Source: Litorimonas taeanensis
GTDB taxonomy: Bacteria; Pseudomonadota; Alphaproteobacteria; Caulobacterales; Maricaulaceae
Direction: 5' to 3'
Assembly (NCBI RefSeq): GCF_003634015.1
Contig: NZ_RBII01000001.1
Coordinates: 434,001-498,000 of the forward strand
Length of the DNA stretch: 64,000 bases
In this document: positions 48,640 through 58,803 of the stretch, one piece after another
Numbering within the stretch: the first letter of the stretch is position 1
Layout: every line of letters starts with the position of its first letter
Position numbers and translations under genes: made by a program
The notes under the pieces: generated by a model
Databases searched by the model: none
What the model was told of the DNA's origin: nothing
What the model saw: the letters and a program-made list of their open reading frames with translations, nothing else

Positions 48640-48768
48640 AAGACGGCTCCGCTCTCAAAAGTGGGTGAAGAGGGCGCGTAGTCTATACGCACCGTCTAAT
48701 CAAGTATTCTTGCTTATTAGACTACACTTTGCGGTTCTCATTTGCTTTCAGGGCGCTTAGAAGGCCGC

Positions 48769-49731
48769 ATGACACAGAAAATAACATCACAAAAATTGAT
48801 CATTGATTGCGACCCGGGACAGGATGACGCCATCAATTTGTTTTTGGCGCTCGCGCCAGACGCCAAGGCCGATTACGAGGTTTTAGGCATAACCGCTGTT
48901 GCCGGTAATGTTGGCCTTGATAAGACAGAGCGGAATACGCGCCTTTTATGTGAACTTACGGGCCGTGCCGACATGCCTGTTTATGCGGGTTGTGACGCGC
49001 CGCTCGTCTATCCATTGGCCACAGCCGAAGAAGTGCATGGCCGTGAAGGTTTAGAAGGGGTTGATATCCATGAGCCTGCCATGGCGTTGCAATCTCAAAA
49101 TGCGGTTGATTTTATCGTGGAAACGCTGCTTGAGGCAGAAGAAGCAAGCATAAGGTTGGTTGTGACGGGGCCAATGACGAATATTGCGGCAGCTATTCAA
49201 AAGGACGTGCGTATTTTGCCCAAAATACAAGATATTGTGTTAATGGGCGGAGCTTTGAGAGAGGGCGGCAATATTACGCCTTCTGCCGAGTTCAATATAT
49301 ATGTGGACCCGCATGCCGCCAAAGTCGTTTTTGAAAGTGGATGTCCGTTGGTCATTTTCGGTTTGGACGTCACACACAAAGTATTGTCTAGCGCCACAGA
49401 ACTGGAGCGCATGAAGGCGCTGAATAACCCCGTGGCGCAGGCTGCCTATAATTTGCTGACATATTACGGTCGTTTCGACGCTGATAAATATGGGACGGAT
49501 GGCGCGCCTTTGCACGACCCTTGCACGATGGCTTATATCCTAAGGCCTGAACTATTTTCGCTGAAGTCTTGTAATATTCGCGTAGAAACAGAGTCGGATT
49601 TGACCCGTGGACATACTGCCGTTGATTTTTGGCACGGAACGGACTTACCGAAAAACTGCCTCTGGGCGTATGACGTAGATTGTGCGGGGTTCTTTGACCT
49701 CTTAGTCGAACAACTTAGCAAATATAAATAA
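48769..49731 (+). CDS. Nucleoside hydrolase
   Basis: 320 residues from ATG 48769; the frame is open from 48742. The calcium-binding hallmark IIDCDPGQDDAINL is at about 9-22, with VTGPMTNIAAAI near 131, VLMGGALREGGNIT near 156 and the ligand Asp late in DGAPLHDPCTMAY. It cleaves ribonucleosides to base and ribose. It supplies ribose to ribokinase and bases to the PRTase. Purine or pyrimidine preference is not predictable. Confidence 0.92.
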   Translation: MTQKITSQKLIIDCDPGQDDAINLFLALAPDAKADYEVLGITAVAGNVGLDKTERNTRLLCELTGRADMPVYAGCDAPLVYPLATAEEVHGREGLEGVDIHEPAMALQSQNAVDFIVETLLEAEEASIRLVVTGPMTNIAAAIQKDVRILPKIQDIVLMGGALREGGNITPSAEFNIYVDPHAAKVVFESGCPLVIFGLDVTHKVLSSATELERMKALNNPVAQAAYNLLTYYGRFDADKYGTDGAPLHDPCTMAYILRPELFSLKSCNIRVETESDLTRGHTAVDFWHGTDLPKNCLWAYDVDCAGFFDLLVEQLSKYK

Positions 49732-49733
49732 GC

Positions 49734-50321
49734 CTAAGCGTTGTTGGGGTTTTTTTCTGCCCAATGTTTACGGCAGAGGCTGATATATTTTTCATTGCCG
49801 CCGACTTCAATTTGCTCGCCTTCTGTAACGGCGTCGCCGCTGGCATCAAGGCGCAAAGTCATTGTGGCTTTGCGTCCACACCAACATAATGTGCGTAATT
49901 CTCTGATGTCATCTGCGATGGCCAATAAAGTGGCGCTGCCGGGGAAGAGCTCGCCTCGAAAATCTGTGCGTAGTCCATAACACATGACGGGAATGCGGTG
50001 ATAATCTGCTATTCGAGAGAGTTGCCATACTTGTTCTTTGGTTAAAAACTGCGCTTCATCCAAGAGTACGCAGTTTATCGGCTTTTTAGCGTGGGCCGCA
50101 GAAATATGGGCTTCTAGGTCTGTTTCAGCGGTAAACAGGTCGGCCTGTGCATTCAACCCGATGCGCGAGACGATGTGATCGGCCTTAGGGTCGCGCGTAT
50201 CGAGAGCAGGCTTCATCAATAGCGTGCTCATGCCGCGTTCTTGATAATTATAAGCGGATTGCAGGAGAATCGCTGATTTACCGGCATTCATGGCCGAAAA
50301 ACTGAAATATATTTTAGCCAC
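49734..50321 (-). CDS. tdk: Thymidine kinase
   Basis: 195 residues of the type II thymidine kinase family. P-loop FSAMNAGKSAILLQ near 9-20, DEAQFLTKEQVW with the catalytic Glu region and a zinc tetrad: CWCGRKATM plus C-terminal SLCRKHW. It phosphorylates thymidine and deoxyuridine to feed dTTP. Convergent with the nucleoside hydrolase, three bases apart. Ends the salvage group. Confidence 0.95.
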   Translation of the reverse strand: MAKIYFSFSAMNAGKSAILLQSAYNYQERGMSTLLMKPALDTRDPKADHIVSRIGLNAQADLFTAETDLEAHISAAHAKKPINCVLLDEAQFLTKEQVWQLSRIADYHRIPVMCYGLRTDFRGELFPGSATLLAIADDIRELRTLCWCGRKATMTLRLDASGDAVTEGEQIEVGGNEKYISLCRKHWAEKNPNNA

Positions 50322-50507
50322 GAATCTCTTTCTCTCTCGTCTTTATTCTTTGTAAGGCTGACCTTTCACGGCTTTATGTCAAGAGAGAGCCGCGCGATTA
50401 AAATGGAATATTCTAAAGACGGTGGAAAATACGTCTCCACGAAATAAAATGCCTTTTAAGAGGTGAATTCTGAGAATATTTTTTCTTGGTGATTTACGTC
50501 AAAAAAG

Positions 50508-50534
50508 CCGAAAAATTTATGCAAATTTTTTCGG
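50508..50534. promoter_or_regulatory. AT-rich inverted repeat upstream of putA
   Basis: CCGAAAAATTT-ATGC-AAATTTTTTCGG, arms identical except for one A, about 60 bp before putA. AT-rich and symmetric, as in sites for AsnC/Lrp-type regulators that often control putA. No regulator gene is adjacent in the window. Confidence 0.4.
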
Positions 50535-50596
50535 ACAGAACCGTTTAAGAATGACATAGAGGATGAGACGATTCACTGAATCCAAAAGGGTTTTCT

Positions 50597-53500
50597 ATGC
50601 ACGATTTAAGTTCTTTACGTCGTAAAATCAGAGAGACGCACCTGACCGAAGAAAGTCAGGCTTTGGACAAACTCATGTCTAATGCCGCAATTTCACGCGA
50701 AGAGAGAGCCGATTTTACAAAACGTGCTGTGAATCTGATTTCAGATATTCGCAATGATGATGAACCAGGTTTGATGGAAGTCTTCTTGGCTGAATATGGT
50801 TTGTCGACGGATGAAGGCGTTGCTCTGATGTGTCTCGCCGAGGCGCTTTTACGTGTGCCAGATGCTCAGACGATGGATGATCTTATTGAGGATAAAATTG
50901 CCCCATCTTCTTGGGGATTGCATCTAGGGCAATCGTCTTCGCCTCTCGTCAATGCGTCCACTTGGGGGCTGATGCTGACGGGTAAAGTTCTGGATGACGA
51001 TGAGAGTAAAGGGATCGTCAAAGTTCTTCACGGGACAATTAAACGCCTTGGGGAACCTGTAATTCGATTAGCCGTAAAACGTGCGATGAAAGAAATGGGC
51101 AATCAGTTTGTTTTGGGCCAGACGATTGTTACCGCTTATAAACGCGGGCTAAGTAAGCAAAAAAAAGGGTTCACCTATTCATACGATATGTTGGGCGAGG
51201 CGGCGCTTACTTCGGCAGATGCTCATAAATATTTTTCAGCCTATCAGCGGGCCATTACGTTTTTAAGCCAAAAGGCGACGGCAGACGATATTCGACAAAA
51301 CCCCGGTATTTCTATCAAACTCTCTGCGCTTCACCCCCGCTATGAAGTTGGTAAGAAGGACCGCGTTCTCGCTGAGCTTGTTCCTGACGTCTTGACGCTC
51401 GCATTGATGGCGCGCGAAGCTAATATGGGGTTAAATATTGACGCCGAAGAAGCTGACCGTTTGGATTTATCACTTGATGTGATTCAAGCGGTTTTATCTG
51501 ATGAACGATTATCAGGCTGGGATGGGTTCGGTGTTGTTGTGCAGGCTTATGGCAAACGAGCCCCGGCCGTTATTGATTGGCTTTACGCCCTGTCAGAGTC
51601 ATTAGGCCGTAAAATAATGGTTCGTCTGGTCAAAGGGGCGTATTGGGATACAGAAATTAAACGTGCCCAAGCCGAAGGCGTTGAAGACTTCCCTGTTTAT
51701 ACGGATAAATCAGGAACGGATGTGGCGTATATTTGTTGCGCCAAGAAGCTCTTGTCATTGACCGACCGAATTTATCCGCAATTTGCAACGCATAATGCCC
51801 ATTCTGTTTCTGCCATACTCTCTATGGCCAAGGACAAGACCTTGTTTGAGTTCCAAGCTCTGCATGGGATGGGGGAAGTCCTGCATCGTCTTGTTTTGGA
51901 AAATGAAGGGACGAATTGTCGAATTTATGCACCCGTAGGGGCGCATCGTGACTTATTGGCTTATTTAGTACGGCGTTTATTGGAAAATGGAGCCAATTCC
52001 TCTTTCGTCAATCAAATTGTTGATGAAACTGTCACGCCTGAGGAAATTGCGGCTGATCCATTTGAAACGCTTATGGCGGATCGCAAGGCTGAGAAACGTC
52101 ATATTCTAAAGCCGACTGACCTCTATGCGCCAAACCGCAAAAACTCACAGGGCTGGGATTTGCATTGTTTGCACGATATTGCGCAAATGGATGCGGCGCG
52201 GAGTCAATTTAAATCACATAAATGGACGGCTGAGCCCATATTGGCGTCCACATTTAAAGGCGCGCAAGCTGTTGCCGTGATTAACCCTGCTGATATGTCA
52301 GATGATCTGGGCCATGTTATCGACGCTACCGAAGCCGATGTAGAGGCGGCGCTGTCTGCGGCAAAGCCTTGGATAGACAGTTCGCCAGAGCATCGACGTG
52401 ATGTTTTGATGAAAGCGGCCGATCTATTCGAAGAGAATTTTGGCGAAATTTTTGCCTTATTGACGCGCGAAGCGGGTAAAACGCCTGCGGACACGATTGC
52501 AGAGCTGCGCGAGGCCGTAGATTTTTTACGGTATTATGCGTTGGACATCGAAAAACTAGAGATTAGAAAAGGCAATTATGGCCCACGTGGTGTATTTGCC
52601 TGCATCTCGCCTTGGAATTTTCCTCTGGCAATTTTCGCAGGGCAAATAGCGGCGGCGCTCGCTGCGGGTAACGGCGTTATTGCCAAACCCGCTGAAACTA
52701 CGCCTTTGATTGCGGGATTGGCGGTTAAGCTGCTTCATCAAGCTGGCGTACCTAAGACGGCTTTACAGCTCGTGCCGGGGCCGGGGCGCGTGGTCGGCGC
52801 AAAAATTACGTCTGATCCGCGTATCAATGGTGTTTGTTTTACGGGCTCTACGGCAACAGCGCAGCATATAAACCGCGCTATGGCTGAGGGGCTTGACCCA
52901 GAGGCGCCCCTGATTGCTGAAACGGGCGGGCTAAATGCCATGATTGTCGATTCGACGGCTTTACCAGAGCAGGCCGTAAGAGACATTGTGGCTTCTTCTT
53001 TTCAATCGGCGGGTCAACGCTGTTCCGCGCTTCGCTTGCTTTATCTCCAAGAAGATATTGCCCCCATCTTTTTAAAGATGCTTTATGGCGCGATGGATGA
53101 ATTGCGTTTGGGGGCGCCGTGGGATCTACGCACAGATGTAGGGCCGATTATTGATGAGGGCGCAAAGCAGAAAATTGTTAATCATATCCAAAAGGCAAAA
53201 TCAGAAGGCCGATTGCTCAAAACAATAGAGGATCCCGAAGGCGGTTATTTTGTCGGTCCATCAGTGATTTCTGTTTCGGGTTTGAAAGAGATGGGCGAAG
53301 AAATTTTTGGACCCGTTTTGCATGTGACGACATATAAACCGAACAAGCTAAATGCGATTATTGACGAAATAAACGATAGTGGTTTTGGGCTCACTTTTGG
53401 CCTGCATACACGTATTGATGACCGCGTTGAAAAACTGACACAAAATTTGAATGTTGGGAACATGTATATCAATCGAAACCAAATTGGGGCGATTGTCGGA

Positions 53501-54109
53501 TCGCAGCCTTTTGGCGGAGAGGGAATGTCTGGAACAGGCCCCAAAGCGGGCGGCCCACACTATGTGAAACATTTCACGCAAAAGCCGATAAAGCGGAAAA
53601 AGAAATCGAAAATTCCATCCGATGCAATTCGGCCTTCAACAGAGCTTTTGCAGGTTGCGATTGATACGCTCAGCCCAAGGTCAAGAATGCCTTTAGAGAC
53701 CCTTGATTTGCCGGGGCCGACAGGGGAGTCAAATCGGCTTTCTACCTATCCTCGGGGACGAATTTTATGCTTGGGGCCGGGCCTACCAAAGGCTTTGAAA
53801 CAGGCATCCATCGCGCGATCAAAAGGCTGTTCATCTTTGATTATTTGCCATGGCGCCGTGATGGATTACGCCGTTGATGGGGTCATTGATTTGGAGCAGT
53901 TATCAGAATTGCAAAATTTTGAAGGCGTAGCTTTATGGGGAACTGAAGCCCAAATGCGGGTGGCTCGTAAAGCTTTGGCGGCGCGTAAGGGGCCAATCCT
54001 TCCTATTTTAACGAAAAGTGACATGATTGAGCGCTGTATCATTGAGCGCCATATTTGTGTGGATACGACGGCTTCTGGAGGAAATGTTTCTTTACTTACA
54101 GGGGTTTAG
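50597..54109 (+). CDS. putA: Bifunctional proline dehydrogenase / L-glutamate gamma-semialdehyde dehydrogenase PutA
   Basis: 1170 residues. Helical arm region, then the FAD-binding proline dehydrogenase barrel (about 190-480: [38 protein letters not shown]). Then the aldehyde dehydrogenase domain (about 555-985, [28 protein letters not shown]809 in [10 protein letters not shown]). The last 170 residues are an ALDH-superfamily-like C-terminal domain ending [15 protein letters not shown], as in long type B PutA. There is no N-terminal ribbon-helix-helix, so it cannot repress its own gene. It oxidises proline to glutamate at the inner membrane face. Confidence 0.96.
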   Translation: MHDLSSLRRKIRETHLTEESQALDKLMSNAAISREERADFTKRAVNLISDIRNDDEPGLMEVFLAEYGLSTDEGVALMCLAEALLRVPDAQTMDDLIEDKIAPSSWGLHLGQSSSPLVNASTWGLMLTGKVLDDDESKGIVKVLHGTIKRLGEPVIRLAVKRAMKEMGNQFVLGQTIVTAYKRGLSKQKKGFTYSYDMLGEAALTSADAHKYFSAYQRAITFLSQKATADDIRQNPGISIKLSALHPRYEVGKKDRVLAELVPDVLTLALMAREANMGLNIDAEEADRLDLSLDVIQAVLSDERLSGWDGFGVVVQAYGKRAPAVIDWLYALSESLGRKIMVRLVKGAYWDTEIKRAQAEGVEDFPVYTDKSGTDVAYICCAKKLLSLTDRIYPQFATHNAHSVSAILSMAKDKTLFEFQALHGMGEVLHRLVLENEGTNCRIYAPVGAHRDLLAYLVRRLLENGANSSFVNQIVDETVTPEEIAADPFETLMADRKAEKRHILKPTDLYAPNRKNSQGWDLHCLHDIAQMDAARSQFKSHKWTAEPILASTFKGAQAVAVINPADMSDDLGHVIDATEADVEAALSAAKPWIDSSPEHRRDVLMKAADLFEENFGEIFALLTREAGKTPADTIAELREAVDFLRYYALDIEKLEIRKGNYGPRGVFACISPWNFPLAIFAGQIAAALAAGNGVIAKPAETTPLIAGLAVKLLHQAGVPKTALQLVPGPGRVVGAKITSDPRINGVCFTGSTATAQHINRAMAEGLDPEAPLIAETGGLNAMIVDSTALPEQAVRDIVASSFQSAGQRCSALRLLYLQEDIAPIFLKMLYGAMDELRLGAPWDLRTDVGPIIDEGAKQKIVNHIQKAKSEGRLLKTIEDPEGGYFVGPSVISVSGLKEMGEEIFGPVLHVTTYKPNKLNAIIDEINDSGFGLTFGLHTRIDDRVEKLTQNLNVGNMYINRNQIGAIVGSQPFGGEGMSGTGPKAGGPHYVKHFTQKPIKRKKKSKIPSDAIRPSTELLQVAIDTLSPRSRMPLETLDLPGPTGESNRLSTYPRGRILCLGPGLPKALKQASIARSKGCSSLIICHGAVMDYAVDGVIDLEQLSELQNFEGVALWGTEAQMRVARKALAARKGPILPILTKSDMIERCIIERHICVDTTASGGNVSLLTGV

Positions 54110-54588
54110 AGGTCTTTTTTAATCTAATTTCTTGAGCGTCTTTTAAAAAGGGGAAGGCTTATTTTTTATAGGCTTTCGCCCTTATTTATTGCGGGAATGG
54201 GCGAATATTGACTGATTTTCCTGTGCTGGTAAAATTTATATATATTTCAATGTGCTAAGGAAAGTTTCCTTAGTGAAATCTACTTTGCTTTTAAACTGCG
54301 TGAAGGCGCTTAAATTTATACTTAAACTTCAATATGTTGTGCAGGGTTAGATAGGTATATTCTAAACGGGGTAGAATTTGGGTGAGGTCATCTGATAAAC
54401 ATCGAAGATTTCAGTTAGCTAGACCTAGTTTATTGATTGAGCTGTTAAAACCCTTTCTGGCTGAAAGTACAAAATTCTTCTGTAAAAAGTGAATGCGATC
54501 AATGCGCTAGAGTGAGCCTGTTAAGTTAAGCTCTAACATGTGGGTCTGAGGCGCAAATTATAACGGGCAAAACAGACAAAAAAAGCTC
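54110..54588. other. Long AT-rich noncoding gap after putA
   Basis: About 480 bp with no believable gene on either strand. It contains a perfect 19-bp palindrome at 54255-54273, flanked by ATTTCA and TGAAAT, and otherwise AT-rich sequence without a clear terminator. Confidence 0.5.
54255..54273. repeat. 19-bp perfect palindrome
   Basis: CTAAGGAAA-G-TTTCCTTAG, nine pairs around one base. Outer arms ATTTCA (54244-54249) and TGAAAT (54274-54279) are also complementary. No T-run. A protein-binding palindrome or an RNA hairpin in the putA 3' region. Confidence 0.75.
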
Positions 54589-55593
54589 TCAAAGTTTTTG
54601 GCCCGTTCCCCAAAGCTCCTGCGGGATGACGTCGAATAAACCTTGGTCCGTTAGGCGGACTTGTTTGTCTTTATCGGTAAACCAAAAGGGGCCGTCGAGA
54701 TCGACATAGTCTGCTTTCTGAGCAAGCAGAAAGGCGGGGGCGATGGCCTGAGTTGGGGCGAGCATACAGCCGATGAATATTTTCAAACCACGCTCTCGCG
54801 CCGCTTTCTCTATGTCCAATGCCGCTGTTAAACCGCCGCATTTATCCAGCTTGATATTCACCGCATCATAGTATTTTGCGGCGCGATCTAAATCGTGGAG
54901 GTCTTGAAAACTCTCATCTGCACAAAGCGGCAAACTATGGGCGTAATCGGCGAGTTGATTATCCTGTCCAATAGCGAAGGGTTGTTCCAACAGATCATAG
55001 CCTAACTCGGCTATGGTCGGGGCATAGGCAGAGAACTGTTCGCCCGTCCAAGCCGCATTTGCATCAATCACTAATTGGGCTTTGGGAGCCGCATTTCTTA
55101 CGGCGTGTATTCTCTCGATTTCGTGCTGAGTTGATCCGCCGAGTTTTACTTTCAAAAGGGGTCGCCAAGCCTCAGCTCTCGCTTGGTCAGCCATAGCTTC
55201 TGGCGTGTCCAACACAATCGTGAAAGCCGTTTTGACGGGTTTTGGATTTATACCGAGCAGGGTGGCCACAGTTGTATTTTGCCGCGCCGCTTCTAACTCC
55301 CAAAGCGCGGAGTCTATTGCGAAACGTGCGCCTGTTGGCGGGAGGAGGGTGAGAAGCTCTTGCCGTGTTATTGTGGTCTTTAGAGCGTGCTGTATCTCCT
55401 TGACTTGTTGCAGGCAAATGTCGGGTGTTAATCCCAGATATTTCACACCGGTAGCGGCGCCGCGCCCTAAATATTGCCCGTCAGACAAGGTTACATACAG
55501 CACATCCTGATAATCCCTTGAGCCTGTGGCGATAGCGAAGGGCTTTACAAGGGGCTTTCGAATAATTTCGGCCGTAAGTTTGAGAATAGGCAT
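54589..55593 (-). CDS. Dipeptide epimerase (L-Ala-D/L-Glu epimerase-like, enolase superfamily)
   Basis: 334 residues from ATG 55593; the frame is open from 55611. A capping domain, then a TIM barrel with the muconate-lactonising subgroup acid-base residues: KVK in LLKVKLGG near 155, the metal ligands Asp in VIDANAAW, Glu in LLEQPFAIG and Asp in CADESF, and Lys in NIKLDKCGG. This is the L-Ala-D/L-Glu epimerase branch, which recycles murein peptides. The NIKLDKCGG motif favours dipeptide over mandelate-type substrates. No murein peptide amidase is adjacent. Confidence 0.87.
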   Translation of the reverse strand: MPILKLTAEIIRKPLVKPFAIATGSRDYQDVLYVTLSDGQYLGRGAATGVKYLGLTPDICLQQVKEIQHALKTTITRQELLTLLPPTGARFAIDSALWELEAARQNTTVATLLGINPKPVKTAFTIVLDTPEAMADQARAEAWRPLLKVKLGGSTQHEIERIHAVRNAAPKAQLVIDANAAWTGEQFSAYAPTIAELGYDLLEQPFAIGQDNQLADYAHSLPLCADESFQDLHDLDRAAKYYDAVNIKLDKCGGLTAALDIEKAARERGLKIFIGCMLAPTQAIAPAFLLAQKADYVDLDGPFWFTDKDKQVRLTDQGLFDVIPQELWGTGQKL

Positions 55594-55753
55594 GGGGTTT
55601 ATTAGGCACATTGCGTCTGAACAACAATGAAATATGGCCCGACTTTGCGTTTCATTTCATCCAGGCGCTCGAAATAAGTCTTAACTAGACGTTAAAAAAC
55701 GCTGAAAAATCTGTCACTTATCTTAGCTACAAGCATATGAGTAGCTACGCCAT

Positions 55754-55945
55754 GTGATTTCGCGTCTTAGCCAAAACTGTATGTTGAGGGTGCAAAGAGG
55801 TTTTGCATTGGGTGCCCTGATGAGTGCAGGTGCTCCACATACTGTGGCTCATTTAGGGCACCCTCATCCTCCTCTTTTGCAATTTTACGAGGTCAACCAC
55901 GTTTATGTTTTGGCCTTGCCAATTCGACGAGGGGACTACTCTGGC
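55754..55945 (+). promoter_or_regulatory. Structured leader of the first surface-protein gene
   Basis: In this 190-bp leader, TGAGGGTGC (55785-55793) is perfectly complementary to GCACCCTCA (55858-55866). GGGTGCCCTGATGAG (55810-55824) pairs with the overlapping CTCATTTAGGGCACCC (55848-55863, one bulge). The two pairings exclude each other. CCACA-TAC-TGTGG fits inside the second, and TGCAAAGAGG (55791-55800) pairs with CCTCTTTTGCA (55871-55881). A GAGGGG ribosome binding site precedes GTG 55946. Candidate switch; no known riboswitch class fits. The open frame continues upstream to GTG 55754, but that part is not signal-like. Confidence 0.45.
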
Positions 55946-58792
55946 GTGAAGCAGGCTTTTACAAAAGTCACAAATACCAACAATCGACTCTCGATTGGAT
56001 GGACACGCATATGTCGAATTTTCTCTGAAAAAAAATCACTACGGACGAGCCTCGGCGCCGTGTGTTTCTCAATTTTACTGCAAAATACTGCACAATCAGC
56101 GCCGCCTAGAGCGGGTACGACAATCGTGAATCAAGCCACGATTGTCTATATCGATGAAAACGGCACAGAGCAGTCAACAACGACAAATGAAGTTATTCTG
56201 TTCGTACAGCAGGTCTTCTCTGCGGAACTTACGAATGATGTTTCCCGAGTTTCGATTCCGGATGCCGAGCCAGAATTTGTTCATACCCTAACGAATACGG
56301 GTAATGGATCTGATAATTATTGTATTAGTGCGAGCCAAGCCGAAACAGATTCTGGAGACTTTGCCGATCTAGAGGTTTACCGCGACATCGACCGAGATGG
56401 CGTTGTATCTATCGGTGACCCGCTCTTATGGGATCTAGCCTCTGCTCCTACACCAACGCAAATTACGTTGGAGAGCGGGGAGGTAATGCAGCTCATCGTT
56501 CGTGGATATGTACCCGCTACGGCTATTCCATTGGAACAATATGCATTGGACTTGCTTGTCTCTTCAACCGAAGGCACTGCTATCTGTAACACGGGTGTTG
56601 TGACCGATACGGGTACAAATAGCGACGCAACGGATGGGACCAACCGCGATATTGTCACCATTAGTGACGATGCTGTCTTAGAAATTTCAAAGGCATCGAC
56701 CTATAATGCGGGGGATATCTCAACCCTGAGTGACGACACGATTGATTATCAGGTTACGATTAAAAATACGGGCCTTACATCTGCTGATGACATCGTCATC
56801 GAAGACATCTTGGCGAGCACTGTATCATTTCAATCTTTCGGGACCCATGATGGAGATTTTTCAGCCGGGCCAACTCATTTATCTGGAACCATTTCAGCCA
56901 CTGCGTTGACTTTATTACCAGATGAGGTCCTGATATTGCGGTATTCTGTGGCTGTTGACCCGACTATAGGGTTGAACGGTGAGTCGCGCCTCATTGAAAA
57001 TACAGCAAAAGTTACAGCTGACTTAGACGGTGATGGAAATGCTGAACCTGAATTAACGTCAAATACGACACGCGATGAGGCCGCGCCGCTCTATGCCGTC
57101 AATTTAACAGATATTGGCGGAGTTGCTTCTGCGGGCGTGAATGACGGTGCTGATGATGATGAAACCGTCAATGACCTCCAGCTTGTGGATGTCGCGGCTC
57201 CAGGTGACACGGTCTATTTCCGCTTGGATGTAACGAACCAAGGTAATGTCACAGATACATTCAATTTTATCCCACAATCTTCTACGGGGTGGTTAAGCAG
57301 TGCGAGCCTGCGCTATCTTAATGTTGATTTTGCTACGCCATTATTAGACACAAATGGCGATAACATCGCCGATACCGGTATTTTAGCGCCTAATGAAACA
57401 TTGTCCTTTGTTGTGGCCGCGACCATGGCCTACGGCGTCCCGGCAGGGCCGCATGATTTGACATTAGAGGCGACATCGGCCGGCCGTGCGACAATAAATG
57501 ATGATGCAGGCATTCGTGTTTTAAACTCGATTTCCCCCGCCGTTGATCTCGCAAATACTATCGGGGCAGTTGGACTCAATGATGGCGGGGCGGTTGATGC
57601 CGATCCTCGTTCCAGCGTGACGACAACAAACTCTGCCCAAGCGGGCAGTGTGACAACTTTCGATTTGTTCGTGGCGAATGAAGGAGAAGGGCAGGACAAT
57701 TATTCACTCAGCGCGGCGGCGGATTTGTCGGGTACAGCCTTGCCTGAAGGCTGGACGGTCTCGTTTACGTCGCTATCGGATGAACCCATTGCTTCAACAG
57801 GTTTAATTCAGGCCAATAGCGTCTTTTCATTCAAAGCACATGTCAGTGTACCTGCGGCGTCGGATACTAACATTACGCAGTCAATATTTTTTAAGGTAGA
57901 ATCGGCCCTTACTAACCTTAGCGATATTAAACAGGATGCGGTAACCGTTGAGGCAGAGACGCCTGACGCGTCTATCTATATCGGCCCAGATTTAGCGACA
58001 CAGATTTCGGCTTGTGGAATTCGGGATAATATCCATTTCATTCGGAATGAAGGGAATACAGAAGAGCACATCATTCTGGCCGTAGACAGTCAGACTTTAT
58101 TCCAAAGCGATATCAGAATTCCGACTCAAGTAATTGATAATGAAGCGGAAAGTTATGTTAGCCAGTCTAGCCTTTCAGTGGGTGATTCTGTTGCCGTGTT
58201 CTCTGGTAGTGATTGGCAATTAAAACTGTTGGTGTCGGACGGAGCTGGCGGCATCGCTATTCCATTGGCACCTAAAGAACAGACTAAAACCCTATTGCAC
58301 ATCACAGCGCCTTGTGCTGCGGCGAGTGGCGCCGTTGATATATTGACCTTGTCTGCCACTACGTCAGATGGGGATGCTGTTTCAACATTGACCGATAAAA
58401 CTACGGTTTCTGATGCGCGTGTAGATCTAGAAAAATTAGGGGCATTGGATAGCAATTGTGATTTCATTGCGGATGCTAATTACTCAGATCTACAGGTTCA
58501 AGCAGAGCCGGGGCATTGTGTTCTTTGGCAGATTTCTTTGAAAAACGCATCATCACAAATGGTGTGTGATGTGAACATCAAAGACACTGCGCCTGATTTC
58601 ACGTCATTTTCGCCGACACCACCGAGCCTTGTTCAGCCGTCACCTGGCACGGGAGGTTGCACTATTTCTGGTATCGAAATTGGGTGTTCGGTCGGGAATT
58701 CTGCGGATTCCGATGGAGACGGGAACGCAGAGGATTTTTGTCTTCGAAGCGGAGAGACAGCCCAAGTCACCTTCGCTGTTCAAATTAACTAA
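55946..58792 (+). CDS. Large secreted DUF11-like repeat protein with EF-hand-like loop (paralogue A)
   Basis: 948 residues from GTG 55946 (GAGGGG about 9 nt upstream). The N-terminus has a basic stretch and a hydrophobic segment ending TAQSA, a signal peptide. The first mature module has VNQATIVYIDENG, HTLTNTGNGSDNY and an EF-hand-type loop DIDRDGVVSIGD (codons 147-158). It is followed by DUF11/CARDB-type beta modules with DLDGDG and DSDGDG and four or more cysteines near the C-terminus. No sortase motif, barrel or coiled coil is seen. Probably a cell-surface or extracellular structural protein. Paralogous along its whole length to 59612-62605. Confidence 0.82.
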   Translation: MKQAFTKVTNTNNRLSIGWTRICRIFSEKKSLRTSLGAVCFSILLQNTAQSAPPRAGTTIVNQATIVYIDENGTEQSTTTNEVILFVQQVFSAELTNDVSRVSIPDAEPEFVHTLTNTGNGSDNYCISASQAETDSGDFADLEVYRDIDRDGVVSIGDPLLWDLASAPTPTQITLESGEVMQLIVRGYVPATAIPLEQYALDLLVSSTEGTAICNTGVVTDTGTNSDATDGTNRDIVTISDDAVLEISKASTYNAGDISTLSDDTIDYQVTIKNTGLTSADDIVIEDILASTVSFQSFGTHDGDFSAGPTHLSGTISATALTLLPDEVLILRYSVAVDPTIGLNGESRLIENTAKVTADLDGDGNAEPELTSNTTRDEAAPLYAVNLTDIGGVASAGVNDGADDDETVNDLQLVDVAAPGDTVYFRLDVTNQGNVTDTFNFIPQSSTGWLSSASLRYLNVDFATPLLDTNGDNIADTGILAPNETLSFVVAATMAYGVPAGPHDLTLEATSAGRATINDDAGIRVLNSISPAVDLANTIGAVGLNDGGAVDADPRSSVTTTNSAQAGSVTTFDLFVANEGEGQDNYSLSAAADLSGTALPEGWTVSFTSLSDEPIASTGLIQANSVFSFKAHVSVPAASDTNITQSIFFKVESALTNLSDIKQDAVTVEAETPDASIYIGPDLATQISACGIRDNIHFIRNEGNTEEHIILAVDSQTLFQSDIRIPTQVIDNEAESYVSQSSLSVGDSVAVFSGSDWQLKLLVSDGAGGIAIPLAPKEQTKTLLHITAPCAAASGAVDILTLSATTSDGDAVSTLTDKTTVSDARVDLEKLGALDSNCDFIADANYSDLQVQAEPGHCVLWQISLKNASSQMVCDVNIKDTAPDFTSFSPTPPSLVQPSPGTGGCTISGIEIGCSVGNSADSDGDGNAEDFCLRSGETAQVTFAVQIN

Positions 58793-58803
58793 GGAAAACC
58801 ACT

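Noticed and set aside
55815-55824. CTGATGAG in the leader of the first surface-protein gene, resembling a hammerhead ribozyme core
   Set aside because: A hammerhead also needs a GAAA box after stem II and a cleavage triplet; neither is present in the following sequence.
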